Below, in pieces: positions 1 through 5,527 of a DNA stretch of 8,151 bases. Where the stretch lies: contig DAOTVZ010000333.1 in NCBI GenBank assembly GCA_034436045.1, positions 1 through 8,151 of the forward strand. The letters run 5' to 3'. Both the position numbers and the translations under genes were made by a program. The first letter of the stretch is position 1; each line of letters begins with the position of its first letter. The stretch comes from H111-94 sp034436045 (GTDB taxonomy: Bacteria; Chloroflexota; Ktedonobacteria; Ktedonobacterales; Ktedonobacteraceae). The notes beneath the pieces were generated by a model that was given only the letters and a program-made list of their open reading frames with translations, had not been told where the DNA came from and ran no database searches.

Positions 1-367
1 TGTAGAACTTGATGGCGAAGCCACGCGGGTCACGCACCGTATCGGCGGAGCCGAGTTCCCCGGCGACGGTCGAGAAGCGCACCAGCACCGGGGTGCGTTT
101 GCCGACCGTGTTGAGGAAAGCGGCGCGCGTCCACTGGCGCACATCAGCGGTGACCTCGAAATAGCCGAACGCGCCGCTGCCTTTGGCATGTACGACGCGC
201 TCCGGCACCCGTTCGCGGTTAAACTGTGCCATTTTCTGGATGAGGTAATGGTCTTGCAACAGTAGAGGGCCATTGGCACCTACTGAGAGAGAATACTCAT
301 CGCTGGCAACGGGGATGCCGGCGTCGGTCGTCGTGACGGGAGGCTTTTTCGTGTTTTGATCTGCCAT
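1..367 (-). CDS. Monofunctional heme catalase, N-terminal part (3' end beyond the window)
   Basis: Catalases of this family convert hydrogen peroxide to water and oxygen in the cytoplasm. The visible part starts with ATG at 367 and runs 122 codons to the left edge without a stop; family members are usually about 480 residues or longer, so three quarters is missing. The diagnostic N-terminal block is present: FNRERVPERVVHAKGSGAFG at residues 49-68, with H60 as the expected distal heme-side catalytic histidine, then VRFSTVAGE at 96-104 with S99 exactly 39 residues after the histidine, the same spacing as His75/Ser114 of well-studied catalases. The essential Asn and the proximal Tyr lie outside the window. 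The Shine-Dalgarno is weak, and the start was chosen because the family's usual N-terminal length fits. It shares orientation with the monooxygenase operon but is separated by 326 bp of repeats, so it is probably its own transcript. Family assignment is very secure; the clade (katA- or katE-like) is not resolved. Confidence 0.95.
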   Translation of the reverse strand, partial: MADQNTKKPPVTTTDAGIPVASDEYSLSVGANGPLLLQDHYLIQKMAQFNRERVPERVVHAKGSGAFGYFEVTADVRQWTRAAFLNTVGKRTPVLVRFSTVAGELGSADTVRDPRGFAIKFY

Positions 368-395
368 ATTGTTTAACACACTTTCTAGTCGATTA

Positions 396-423
396 CTAAT
401 ATAAATCACAACCTTCATGTAAA
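396..423 (-). promoter_or_regulatory. Candidate sigma-70-type promoter for the catalase
   Basis: On the minus strand, TTTACA (418-423) and TATTAG (396-401) are separated by 16 bases and sit in a locally AT-rich stretch 28 bases before the catalase ATG. The A/T-rich word at 390-404 is imperfectly palindromic and could be read as a weak PerR/Fur-like operator, but only about 5 of 7 half-site positions match by symmetry. This is a pattern reading only. Confidence 0.3.
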
Positions 424-466
424 GCATAATGTTGAATTTTCACCACTGACATCGGCGATCCCGTAG

Positions 467-486
467 GGGCGTGATTCATCACGCCC
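467..486. repeat. 20-bp palindromic repeat, copy 1
   Basis: gggcgtgattcatcacgccc consists of perfect 9-base arms (GGGCGTGAT / ATCACGCCC) around a 2-base centre. It is preceded by GTAG(G), the same left flank seen in the decayed copy near 7028. It resembles REP-type intergenic palindromes that are scattered in many copies in some bacterial genomes. Confidence 0.85.
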
Positions 487-516
487 TGAGAGAGGAACGA
501 TGGGCGAGAAGGAGTA

Positions 517-591
517 GCGCGCAGGGCGTGATGAATCACGCCCCGACGAGATGGTGCGATTGCCGGTTTCGGGTGTAAAAAATCTTCATCA
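517..591. repeat. Direct repeat unit 1 (about 75 bp), carrying palindrome copy 2
   Basis: The unit begins gcgcgcaggg and ends taaaaaatcttcatca. The palindrome gggcgtgatgaatcacgccc lies at 524-543 with perfect 9-base arms and a GA centre, that is, inverted relative to copy 1. The remainder (about 544-591) is shared with unit 2 and includes the 16-base block gatggtgcgattgccg. Unit 2 differs by the palindrome centre, a C/T change, an A/G change at 550 and one inserted T. Confidence 0.85.
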
Positions 592-612
592 CCCCTGCTC
601 CCCCGTCGAGGC

Positions 613-688
613 GCGCGCAGGGCGTGATTCATCATGCCCCGACGGGATGGTGCGATTGCCGGTTTTCGGGTGTAAAAAATCTTCATCA
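613..688. repeat. Direct repeat unit 2 (about 76 bp), carrying palindrome copy 3
   Basis: This is the second copy of the unit at 517-591, with a 96-base period. Palindrome copy 3 (620-639, gggcgtgattcatcatgccc) has one arm change that leaves a G-U pair only in plus-strand RNA. The unit ends five bases before the groEL stop codon (694-696), so the duplication abuts the operon's last gene. The duplication could come from replication slippage or from two insertions of the same non-autonomous element. Confidence 0.85.
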
Positions 689-693
689 TGCTC

Positions 694-2307
694 CTACAAA
701 CCAAATTCAATATCTTTGAAGCCGGGGATGTGAATTGGCACGTCCGTGATAATCGTGTCCGTCGTCAGGAGCAGACCCGCGATACTCACGGCGTTCTGCA
801 GCGCGGTACAAGTGACCTTAACAGGGTCCACGATACCGGCCTGGAACATATCGACATACTGGCCACTGCTGGCGTCAAAGCCATAGCCGAAGGGCTTTTC
901 GCGCACGTAGGAAACCACAACGGCTCCATCATAACCAGCGTTGGCGGCGATCTGGCGCAAAGGCTCTTCCAGCGCGCGGCGCAGGATTTGTATGCCAATT
1001 ATTTCCTCTGGATGCTTGATCGGCACGCTATCCAGTACAGGTTGTGCAATAACCAGCGCGGCACCCCCCCCTGGTACAATACCGGATTCGAGCGCGGCGC
1101 GTGCTGCCGAGAGTGCGTCCTGTACCCGCAAGGTACGTTCCTTCATTTCCACTTCGGTTGCCGCCCCAACTTTGATGATCGCCACTCCTCCTGCCAGGTT
1201 CGCCAGGCGTTCCTGGATTTTCTCACGATCATAGTCCCCGGCCACGACGGCAAGTTGTGCGTGCAGTTCGCGAATACGCTGCTGAACCGCCTCTTTGCTA
1301 CCTGCGCCATCAACGATCAGCGTTGTATTCTTTGTCGTTGTTACACTACGCGCGTGGCCCAGGTCTGCCAGCGTCACCCTTTCCAGTCTCCGTCCCAGTT
1401 TCTCGCTGATGACACGCGCTCCTGTCATGATGGCGATATCTTCCAACACGGCCTCGCGGCGGTCGCCAAAGCTAGGGTTTCTAATGCCCACCACCTGCAA
1501 TATGCCGCGTTTCTGATTTACCACCAGCGTCGTCAGCGCCTCGCCCGTAATGTCCTCGGCAATAATCAACAATTCTTTTTTACCCTGTGCCAGTAGCTTT
1601 TCCAGCAAGGGTAACAATTCCTGGATGTCGCTAATTTTCTTATCCGTTATGAGAATAGCCGGATGCGATAGCACTGCCTCCATGTGCTCCTGGTTCGTGA
1701 CCATCGCTGGTGAAATATAGCCGCGATCAAATTGCATGCCTCTGATGTATTCGACTTCTGTCTCCTGCCCGCGTCCCTCCTCGACCGTCACGATACCATC
1801 GCGGCCTAGTTGGTCGAGAATATCCGCGATTAATGCTCCAATCTCCGCATCTGAGGCGGCGATGGTGGCAACCTGGGCAATCTCATCGCGCGTCTCGACA
1901 GGTTGACTCAGGGCTTTGATCTCTGCTAGCAGCGCTTCAAGGCCTCGTTCCAGGCCGCTGCGCAGCAGCATGGCGTTGGCCCCGGCGGCGATATTGCGCA
2001 AGCCCTCCCGGAGAATGGCCTGCACCAGAATAGTGGCGGTTGTGGTACCATCGCCTGCTACATCGTTCGTTTTGATGGCCGCCTCCTTGACCAGTTGTGC
2101 CCCCATATTCGTGAATGGTTCTTCCAGTTCGATGCCTCGTGCAATAGTCACCCCATCGTTGAGAACCTTTGGCGTCTCCAATGGATGATCCAGCACCACG
2201 TTGCGCCCCTTTGGGCCAATCGTGACCTTGACCGCATCGGCTAGAATATCCACACCTTTTTTCACGGAAGAGCGCGCCCTGATGTTGAATTGAAGCTGTT
2301 TCGCCAT
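694..2307 (-). CDS. groL: Divergent GroEL (HSP60), MimG-type chaperonin of the monooxygenase cluster
   Basis: This 537-residue chaperonin subunit is full length except for the tail. The nucleotide site is intact: GPKGRNVVLD at 31-40, GDGTTTAT at 85-92 with D86, and D397 after GAATEVEMKE (381-390), plus GGG at 413-415. The equatorial, intermediate and apical domains can all be followed. It ends IPGFKDIEFGL and lacks the Gly-Gly-Met-rich tail of housekeeping GroEL. In the apical domain Y197 (E. coli Y199) is kept, but the positions of E. coli Y203 and F204, which bind substrate and GroES, are A201 and M202. AAGGAG lies 7 bases before the ATG, and the gene follows the alcohol dehydrogenase by 36 bp. 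No groES is in the window. In mycobacterial mim clusters the chaperonin at this position (MimG) is required to obtain functional hydroxylase. I infer the same here: a client-dedicated GroEL rather than the cell's main one. It is the last gene of the operon. Confidence 0.96.
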   Translation of the reverse strand: MAKQLQFNIRARSSVKKGVDILADAVKVTIGPKGRNVVLDHPLETPKVLNDGVTIARGIELEEPFTNMGAQLVKEAAIKTNDVAGDGTTTATILVQAILREGLRNIAAGANAMLLRSGLERGLEALLAEIKALSQPVETRDEIAQVATIAASDAEIGALIADILDQLGRDGIVTVEEGRGQETEVEYIRGMQFDRGYISPAMVTNQEHMEAVLSHPAILITDKKISDIQELLPLLEKLLAQGKKELLIIAEDITGEALTTLVVNQKRGILQVVGIRNPSFGDRREAVLEDIAIMTGARVISEKLGRRLERVTLADLGHARSVTTTKNTTLIVDGAGSKEAVQQRIRELHAQLAVVAGDYDREKIQERLANLAGGVAIIKVGAATEVEMKERTLRVQDALSAARAALESGIVPGGGAALVIAQPVLDSVPIKHPEEIIGIQILRRALEEPLRQIAANAGYDGAVVVSYVREKPFGYGFDASSGQYVDMFQAGIVDPVKVTCTALQNAVSIAGLLLTTDTIITDVPIHIPGFKDIEFGL

Positions 2308-2343
2308 GAGACTACTCCTTCATCGCTATGCTTCAAGCTGGAG

Positions 2344-3369
2344 TTAGGGGACGAGGATGCCGCGTCCGCGCAGTTTGCCGCTCTCCAGGTCATGGATGGC
2401 ATCCAGAGCAGCATCCAGGGGATAGACTGCCGTGTGCAGTGTGACCTTGCCCTGTGCTGTCAGCGTCATCAGTTCAACCAGATCGTTGTAAGTGCCAACT
2501 AGATTGCCGATGAAGTTGATCTCGGTGGAGATGATGTCGATGGTTGGTACATCCAACCTGCCGCCATAGCCGATAATGTAGTGCGAACCGGCGCGGCGCA
2601 ACATCTGCACAGCATCGCGCTCGGCCCCACGTTCACCCACGAAGTCAATCACCGCCTCGGCTCCCTGTCCATCAGTGATGTCTTTGACCTTCGCCACATG
2701 GTTGCCGTCGGCTACCACCGTATAGTCCGCACCCCACTGGCGTGTCAGTTCCAGGGCGGCAGGGGACTTATCGACGACGATGATCTCGGCGGGTGTGAGG
2801 GCTTTGAGGCATTGCACACCGATATGGCCCAGGCCGCCCGCGCCGATCACGACGACCTTCGTGCCTGGATAGAGCAATGCCGAGGCTTTCTTAACAGCGT
2901 GATAGGCGGTCAGACCGGCATCGGCCAGCGCGGCAATATCCTTTGGAGCCAGACTATTATCCAGCTTCACAACGGAGCGCGCACTGGTCTTGAGGAAGTT
3001 TGCCATGCCCCCATCAACCGAAATACCTGGAAAGGTGGAATTGCTGCAATGCATATCGTTTCCGGCACGACAGGCGCGGCAGAGGCCACAGGTCACGAGC
3101 GGATGGACGATGACGGTATCGCCCACTGCCACATTGCTCACCGCCGAGCCAATTGCTTCGACCCAGCCCGCGTTCTCATGGCCGAGCGTGTAGGGCAACG
3201 TGACGCCGGATTTCTCAGCCCACTGGCCCTCGATAATGTGAAGATCGGTGCGACAAAGACCCGCGCCACCAATACGCACAATGACGTCGTGTGGACCGGT
3301 GATCTTCGGCTCGGCAATCTCCATGATACGTGGTAACTGATTATACTCAAGCAAGCGTACAGCTTTCAT
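2344..3369 (-). CDS. Zinc-dependent secondary alcohol dehydrogenase (MDR family)
   Basis: This 341-residue medium-chain dehydrogenase has a GroES-like catalytic domain followed by a Rossmann domain. Catalytic zinc ligands are C39 (in GLCRTDLH), H64-E65 (GHENAGWVEAIG) and D150. The structural zinc lobe has C94, C97, C100 and C108. The dinucleotide motif is GAGGLG at 176-181, and an acidic residue at the end of the next strand (VVDKS, D200) favours NAD over NADP. The overall pattern recalls Rhodococcus ADH-A and archaeal secondary alcohol dehydrogenases. In propane clusters the equivalent enzyme oxidises 2-propanol to acetone, which suits subterminal propane oxidation. The true substrate is not provable from sequence. 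Six codons of open frame lie upstream, but MKAVRLLEY is the family's usual start and has a good Shine-Dalgarno. It overlaps the end of the upstream DUF59 gene by 23 bp, which suggests coupled translation. Confidence 0.93.
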   Translation of the reverse strand: MKAVRLLEYNQLPRIMEIAEPKITGPHDVIVRIGGAGLCRTDLHIIEGQWAEKSGVTLPYTLGHENAGWVEAIGSAVSNVAVGDTVIVHPLVTCGLCRACRAGNDMHCSNSTFPGISVDGGMANFLKTSARSVVKLDNSLAPKDIAALADAGLTAYHAVKKASALLYPGTKVVVIGAGGLGHIGVQCLKALTPAEIIVVDKSPAALELTRQWGADYTVVADGNHVAKVKDITDGQGAEAVIDFVGERGAERDAVQMLRRAGSHYIIGYGGRLDVPTIDIISTEINFIGNLVGTYNDLVELMTLTAQGKVTLHTAVYPLDAALDAIHDLESGKLRGRGILVP

Positions 3370-4186
3370 GTCCGTTCTCCTCTTCATGCAGCGCTTCCGG
3401 CACCATTCTACCAGCGCCAGCAGCGCCCGGCCCGTAGCGTGTCTGGAACATATCAGTGCAAAAAACCGTGTTAAACATGATATTCATACGCACTGCCCGC
3501 GATTGACGCAAATAGCTCTGTAACGTGCCAGGAACGATAGGACGGCCATATTCATCGGTAAATAGGAGGTCCTCCGGCTTTTGCGCAATACCCAGCATAC
3601 GGGCGCGGCGCAGGTACGCTGTGACGGTGCGCACGGCCTGTTTTAGCATCACCACCTGCTGCTGTGGTGTGAGAATAAGAACGCGCTGTGTTGCTTCGTC
3701 AATCGTGAGGTCTGCGATTTTCAGCGAGAGCAACGTTGTCTCGTCAAGGCCAACCTTGATGAGCGCGCGTAATAGCGTATCCTGACGGGTGAGGAAGCCC
3801 TTACGCAAAAAGATCAGGCGTAGCTCCTCAAGGTTATCCTCAGCCTCGTCGGGGAAAGCCTCGACAAATGTTTTGTCGCTGTTGACTCCTGTGCTGATCT
3901 GTTCATCGGCACAATGGTCGAGCAATAACACCTGCACGGAATGCACGCCGGGAATGGCACGTATCCTGGCGCGCAGATCGGCGGCCATCAGGTAGGCGAA
4001 GTTGGGTGCGCACCAGTAGGTGGGTAACTTAAAGCTCACCGTGACATCGCTGCCAGTGACCTGCACACGGTCGATAAAGCCCAGTTTCACCAGCGATTCG
4101 TCCAGTTCCGGGTCGAGAACATCGGCAATTGCAGCGTAGACCATCGCCTCCGTGATGGTGGGAGAAGATGCCTCCGTAGACGCCAT
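3347..4186 (-). CDS. DUF59/MIP18-type metal-sulfur assembly protein with extra C-terminal domain
   Basis: This is a 279-residue protein. Residues about 11-95 form a DUF59 (MIP18/SufT-like) domain: DPELDESLVKLGFIDRV near 25-41, then a hydrophobic strand and TYWCAP with the conserved reactive Cys at C59; a second cysteine is C92. Such domains take part in Fe-S or metal-centre assembly. In this operon the natural guess is maturation of the diiron hydroxylase or the reductase's [2Fe-2S] centre. DUF59 proteins are often only about 100 residues. Here an acidic linker (about 103-120) leads to residues about 121-230, which read like the core of a tyrosine recombinase (LLRALIKVGLDETTLLSLKI, later DLLFTDEYGRPIVPGTLQSY) but lack the catalytic Arg (D148 at that place) and any visible HxxR or Tyr. 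The start at 4186 is set by AGAGGGGAG; 19 upstream codons of open frame from a GTG were rejected. Homologues in actinobacterial prm/mim clusters occupy the same position. Confidence 0.85.
   Translation of the reverse strand: MASTEASSPTITEAMVYAAIADVLDPELDESLVKLGFIDRVQVTGSDVTVSFKLPTYWCAPNFAYLMAADLRARIRAIPGVHSVQVLLLDHCADEQISTGVNSDKTFVEAFPDEAEDNLEELRLIFLRKGFLTRQDTLLRALIKVGLDETTLLSLKIADLTIDEATQRVLILTPQQQVVMLKQAVRTVTAYLRRARMLGIAQKPEDLLFTDEYGRPIVPGTLQSYLRQSRAVRMNIMFNTVFCTDMFQTRYGPGAAGAGRMVPEALHEEENGHESCTLA
3376..3382 (-). promoter_or_regulatory. Ribosome binding site of the alcohol dehydrogenase
   Basis: GAGGAGA on the minus strand, 6 bases before the ATG at 3369, fixes the start there and rejects the longer frame opening at 3387. 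It lies inside the upstream coding sequence. Confidence 0.8.
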
Positions 4187-4193
4187 AAAAGCA

Positions 4194-4202
4194 CTCCCCT
4201 CT
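4194..4202 (-). promoter_or_regulatory. Ribosome binding site of the DUF59 protein
   Basis: AGAGGGGAG on the minus strand, 7 bases before the ATG at 4186, supports this start over the GTG at 4243, which has no comparable site and lies within a structured intergenic region. Confidence 0.75.
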
Positions 4203-4237
4203 AAGTTCTGTGAGAGAACATCATCAAATCCAACGCA

Positions 4238-4309
4238 TTGCATCGTATCGCCCCGTTGAGGGTGTGCGGTCTACAAGCAGCGTAGAGCAGCGCGCTCGAC
4301 ACGATGCAA
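4238..4309 (-). other. Candidate structured RNA element before the DUF59 gene
   Basis: A 13-bp closing stem joins 4238-4250 and 4297-4309. The single arm mismatch becomes a G-U pair in minus-strand RNA. Inside the 46-base loop, TCTAC/GTAGA (4270-4274 with 4282-4286) forms a 5-bp stem with a 7-base loop, and a short CCC/GGG pair is possible near the 3' side. The result is a branched, roughly cloverleaf outline of 72 bases. It has no T-loop consensus and an over-long closing stem, so it is not a tRNA. Its role is unknown; it could affect mRNA stability or translation of the DUF59 gene. Confidence 0.4.
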
Positions 4310-4322
4310 GCATTGGAGGCGA

Positions 4323-4366
4323 GGCATTGGCTTCTACACCGGTTAATCAGCCGGTGTGCCAATGCC
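4323..4366 (-). repeat. 16-bp inverted repeat spanning the amidohydrolase stop codon
   Basis: The arms are ggcattggc + acaccgg (4323-4331 and 4336-4342) and their exact complement ccggtgtgccaatgcc (4351-4366). There are 16 perfect pairs, a 4-base bulge (4332-4335) and an 8-base loop that contains the TAA stop. In the transcript the 5' arm encodes the protein's last residues (GIGTP). No U-run follows, so this is not a standard intrinsic terminator. A stability or processing hairpin is more likely. Confidence 0.75.
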
Positions 4367-5407
4367 GCCGGCGCGCGGATAGAGCTGCGCCGCCTGCTGT
4401 GAGAACGTATCGTTGCGCGTTTTGGCAAGCTGTTCATCGACGTTAATGCCATAGAGGCGCGCGGCATTCAGGCCCAGAATCTTACGGCGCGTTTCCATGT
4501 CCATCTTCACACCATACTCAGCTTGCAGGTCTTCGGGGAACTGGAAGGCCATGAATTTCTCCACCAGCCACTTTGGCTCCCACAGTGCGTAATCGCTACC
4601 GAAGAGAATCTTGTCCGGGCCGATCCAGAACAGCAGATTGGCCATTACCTCGGCGAAGTAGCGCGGACGCGGATGGATGAAGGGCAACACGACCGCCAGA
4701 CCCGCGTAGACGTTGCTCTCCTGGGTGGCGATCCAGCAGAAATCTTCGATGCGCGGCAGACCGGCATGTTCGACGATGAAATTGAGGTCGGTGAACATGG
4801 AGGCGGCATCATCGACATCGGCGACGTCAAAGGCATCGCGGTTAAGTGGATAAATGGTTGGCCCCTTGTGAACGTGAATATTCTTGATGCCGAGCCGGAG
4901 ACATTCCTCCAGGAAGCGGTACGTCTCCGGGTCGGAGAGTTTGTAGCCTTTTGAGCTACCGCGCCACTCAGCCGTGTAGAGCTTGACGCCCTGAATGTTC
5001 CACTCGCCTTTTTGACGACGCAGGTATTCCAGGCCCGCCTGACCATCGCGCGGGTCAAAGGAGCCATTGAGGATATAGCGGTCGGGATAGGCTTTCTTCA
5101 TGACGCTATCCTGCTCAATGGTGTTGAAACCGTTCTTATAGAAATCGATCAGGTAGGTAGGTTGCAGAATGGCAACATCCACATAGCCCTTGACAAATTG
5201 GTCGTAGACCATATCCTCTGGCGTGTACTTCTCGTACTTTTGCAGGGGCCATACGTATTCGGCGGGGGAAAGGTTCTTGTGATAGGCGTAGAAGCAATCG
5301 ATCCAGCCGCGCCCATACTTATTGGCTTGATTTTCAGGACTGGCATCCCACAAGTGTGAGTGACAATCGACGATGAAGACCTCTTCTCCGTTAGCAGTAC
5401 GATACAT
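4343..5407 (-). CDS. Metal-dependent amidohydrolase (amidohydrolase 2 / COG2159 family)
   Basis: This 354-residue TIM-barrel hydrolase of the ACMSD-like amidohydrolase family is probably cytoplasmic, as no signal peptide is visible. Metal-site features are in order: HSH at 16-18 (VDCHSHLWD), K142 in GVKLYTAEW, H178/H180 in NIHVHKGP, H214 in VEHAGLPR, and D272 in LFGSDYALW. All of the expected ligands are present, so the enzyme looks active. AGGAGG lies 10 bases before the ATG. A homologous gene sits between prmD/mimD and the DUF59 gene in actinobacterial propane clusters, so it belongs to the module. Its reaction there is not established to my knowledge. It might hydrolyse or decarboxylate a pathway intermediate, or act in hydroxylase maturation; I cannot choose. 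The gene is flanked on both sides by gaps with strong hairpins, so its expression may be set separately from the monooxygenase subunits. Confidence 0.9.
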   Translation of the reverse strand: MYRTANGEEVFIVDCHSHLWDASPENQANKYGRGWIDCFYAYHKNLSPAEYVWPLQKYEKYTPEDMVYDQFVKGYVDVAILQPTYLIDFYKNGFNTIEQDSVMKKAYPDRYILNGSFDPRDGQAGLEYLRRQKGEWNIQGVKLYTAEWRGSSKGYKLSDPETYRFLEECLRLGIKNIHVHKGPTIYPLNRDAFDVADVDDAASMFTDLNFIVEHAGLPRIEDFCWIATQESNVYAGLAVVLPFIHPRPRYFAEVMANLLFWIGPDKILFGSDYALWEPKWLVEKFMAFQFPEDLQAEYGVKMDMETRRKILGLNAARLYGINVDEQLAKTRNDTFSQQAAQLYPRAGGIGTPAD

Positions 5408-5466
5408 GGTAAGAAGACCTCCTTAGTGCTGCTCTTTGTAACAAGATAGCGTAAGTTTTAGGCGGG

Positions 5467-5509
5467 GGAACTGGCTATGCAGTTTCGTAAAAACTACATA
5501 ACCAGTTCC
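5467..5509 (-). repeat. 19-bp hairpin between prmD and the amidohydrolase
   Basis: The arms at 5467-5485 and 5491-5509 enclose a 5-base loop. On the plus strand two positions mismatch (C-A), but in minus-strand RNA both become G-U pairs, so the operon transcript can form an uninterrupted 19-bp stem. No U-run follows, so it does not look like an ordinary intrinsic terminator. It is probably a processing or stability element separating the monooxygenase genes from the accessory genes. The rest of this 120-bp gap (5408-5527) shows only the amidohydrolase ribosome binding site. Confidence 0.8.
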
Positions 5510-5527
5510 GCTTGAAAAAGCGTAGCG

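Larger units (their letters stand above)
368..693. other. Non-coding, repeat-rich spacer between groEL and catalase
   Basis: These 326 bases contain no credible gene. The catalase side (368-450) is AT-rich and may hold its promoter. The groEL side (461-693) consists largely of palindromic and direct repeats. Minus-strand open reading through this stretch gives a peptide that repeats itself (KPAIAPSRRG occurs twice), which is an artefact of the DNA repeats. No clear hairpin-plus-U-run terminator follows groEL. A T6 run at 675-680 on the minus strand has no strong stem before it, so the palindromes may serve that role. Confidence 0.75.

Noticed and set aside
461..688. A CRISPR array
   Set aside because: The repeat unit is about 75 bp with only two copies and a 21-base interval, and no cas gene is present. 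The palindromes look like REP-type elements.
671..693. An intrinsic terminator at the T6 run just after groEL
   Set aside because: No stable stem directly precedes the T-run on the minus strand, and the same run occurs in the upstream repeat copy, so it is part of the repeat unit.
396..710. A 104-codon minus-strand frame through the repeat region
   Set aside because: The peptide repeats itself because the DNA does (KPAIAPSRRG twice) and it overlaps the groEL end. It is best explained as translation of intergenic repeats.
688..1596. A 302-codon plus-strand open frame opposite groEL
   Set aside because: It is antisense to an unmistakable GroEL, has no domain I recognise and a Cys/His/Arg-rich composition typical of reverse-strand translation of a GC-rich gene.
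2581..3336. A 251-codon plus-strand open frame opposite the alcohol dehydrogenase
   Set aside because: It is a shadow of a clear zinc dehydrogenase; no ribosome site or family pattern is visible.
4238..4309. A tRNA gene, suggested by the 72-base cloverleaf-like outline with a 5-bp/7-base hairpin
   Set aside because: The closing stem is 13 bp instead of 7, there is no GTTCRANYC T-loop and no TAGCTCAG-like D-arm, and position 33 is not U.
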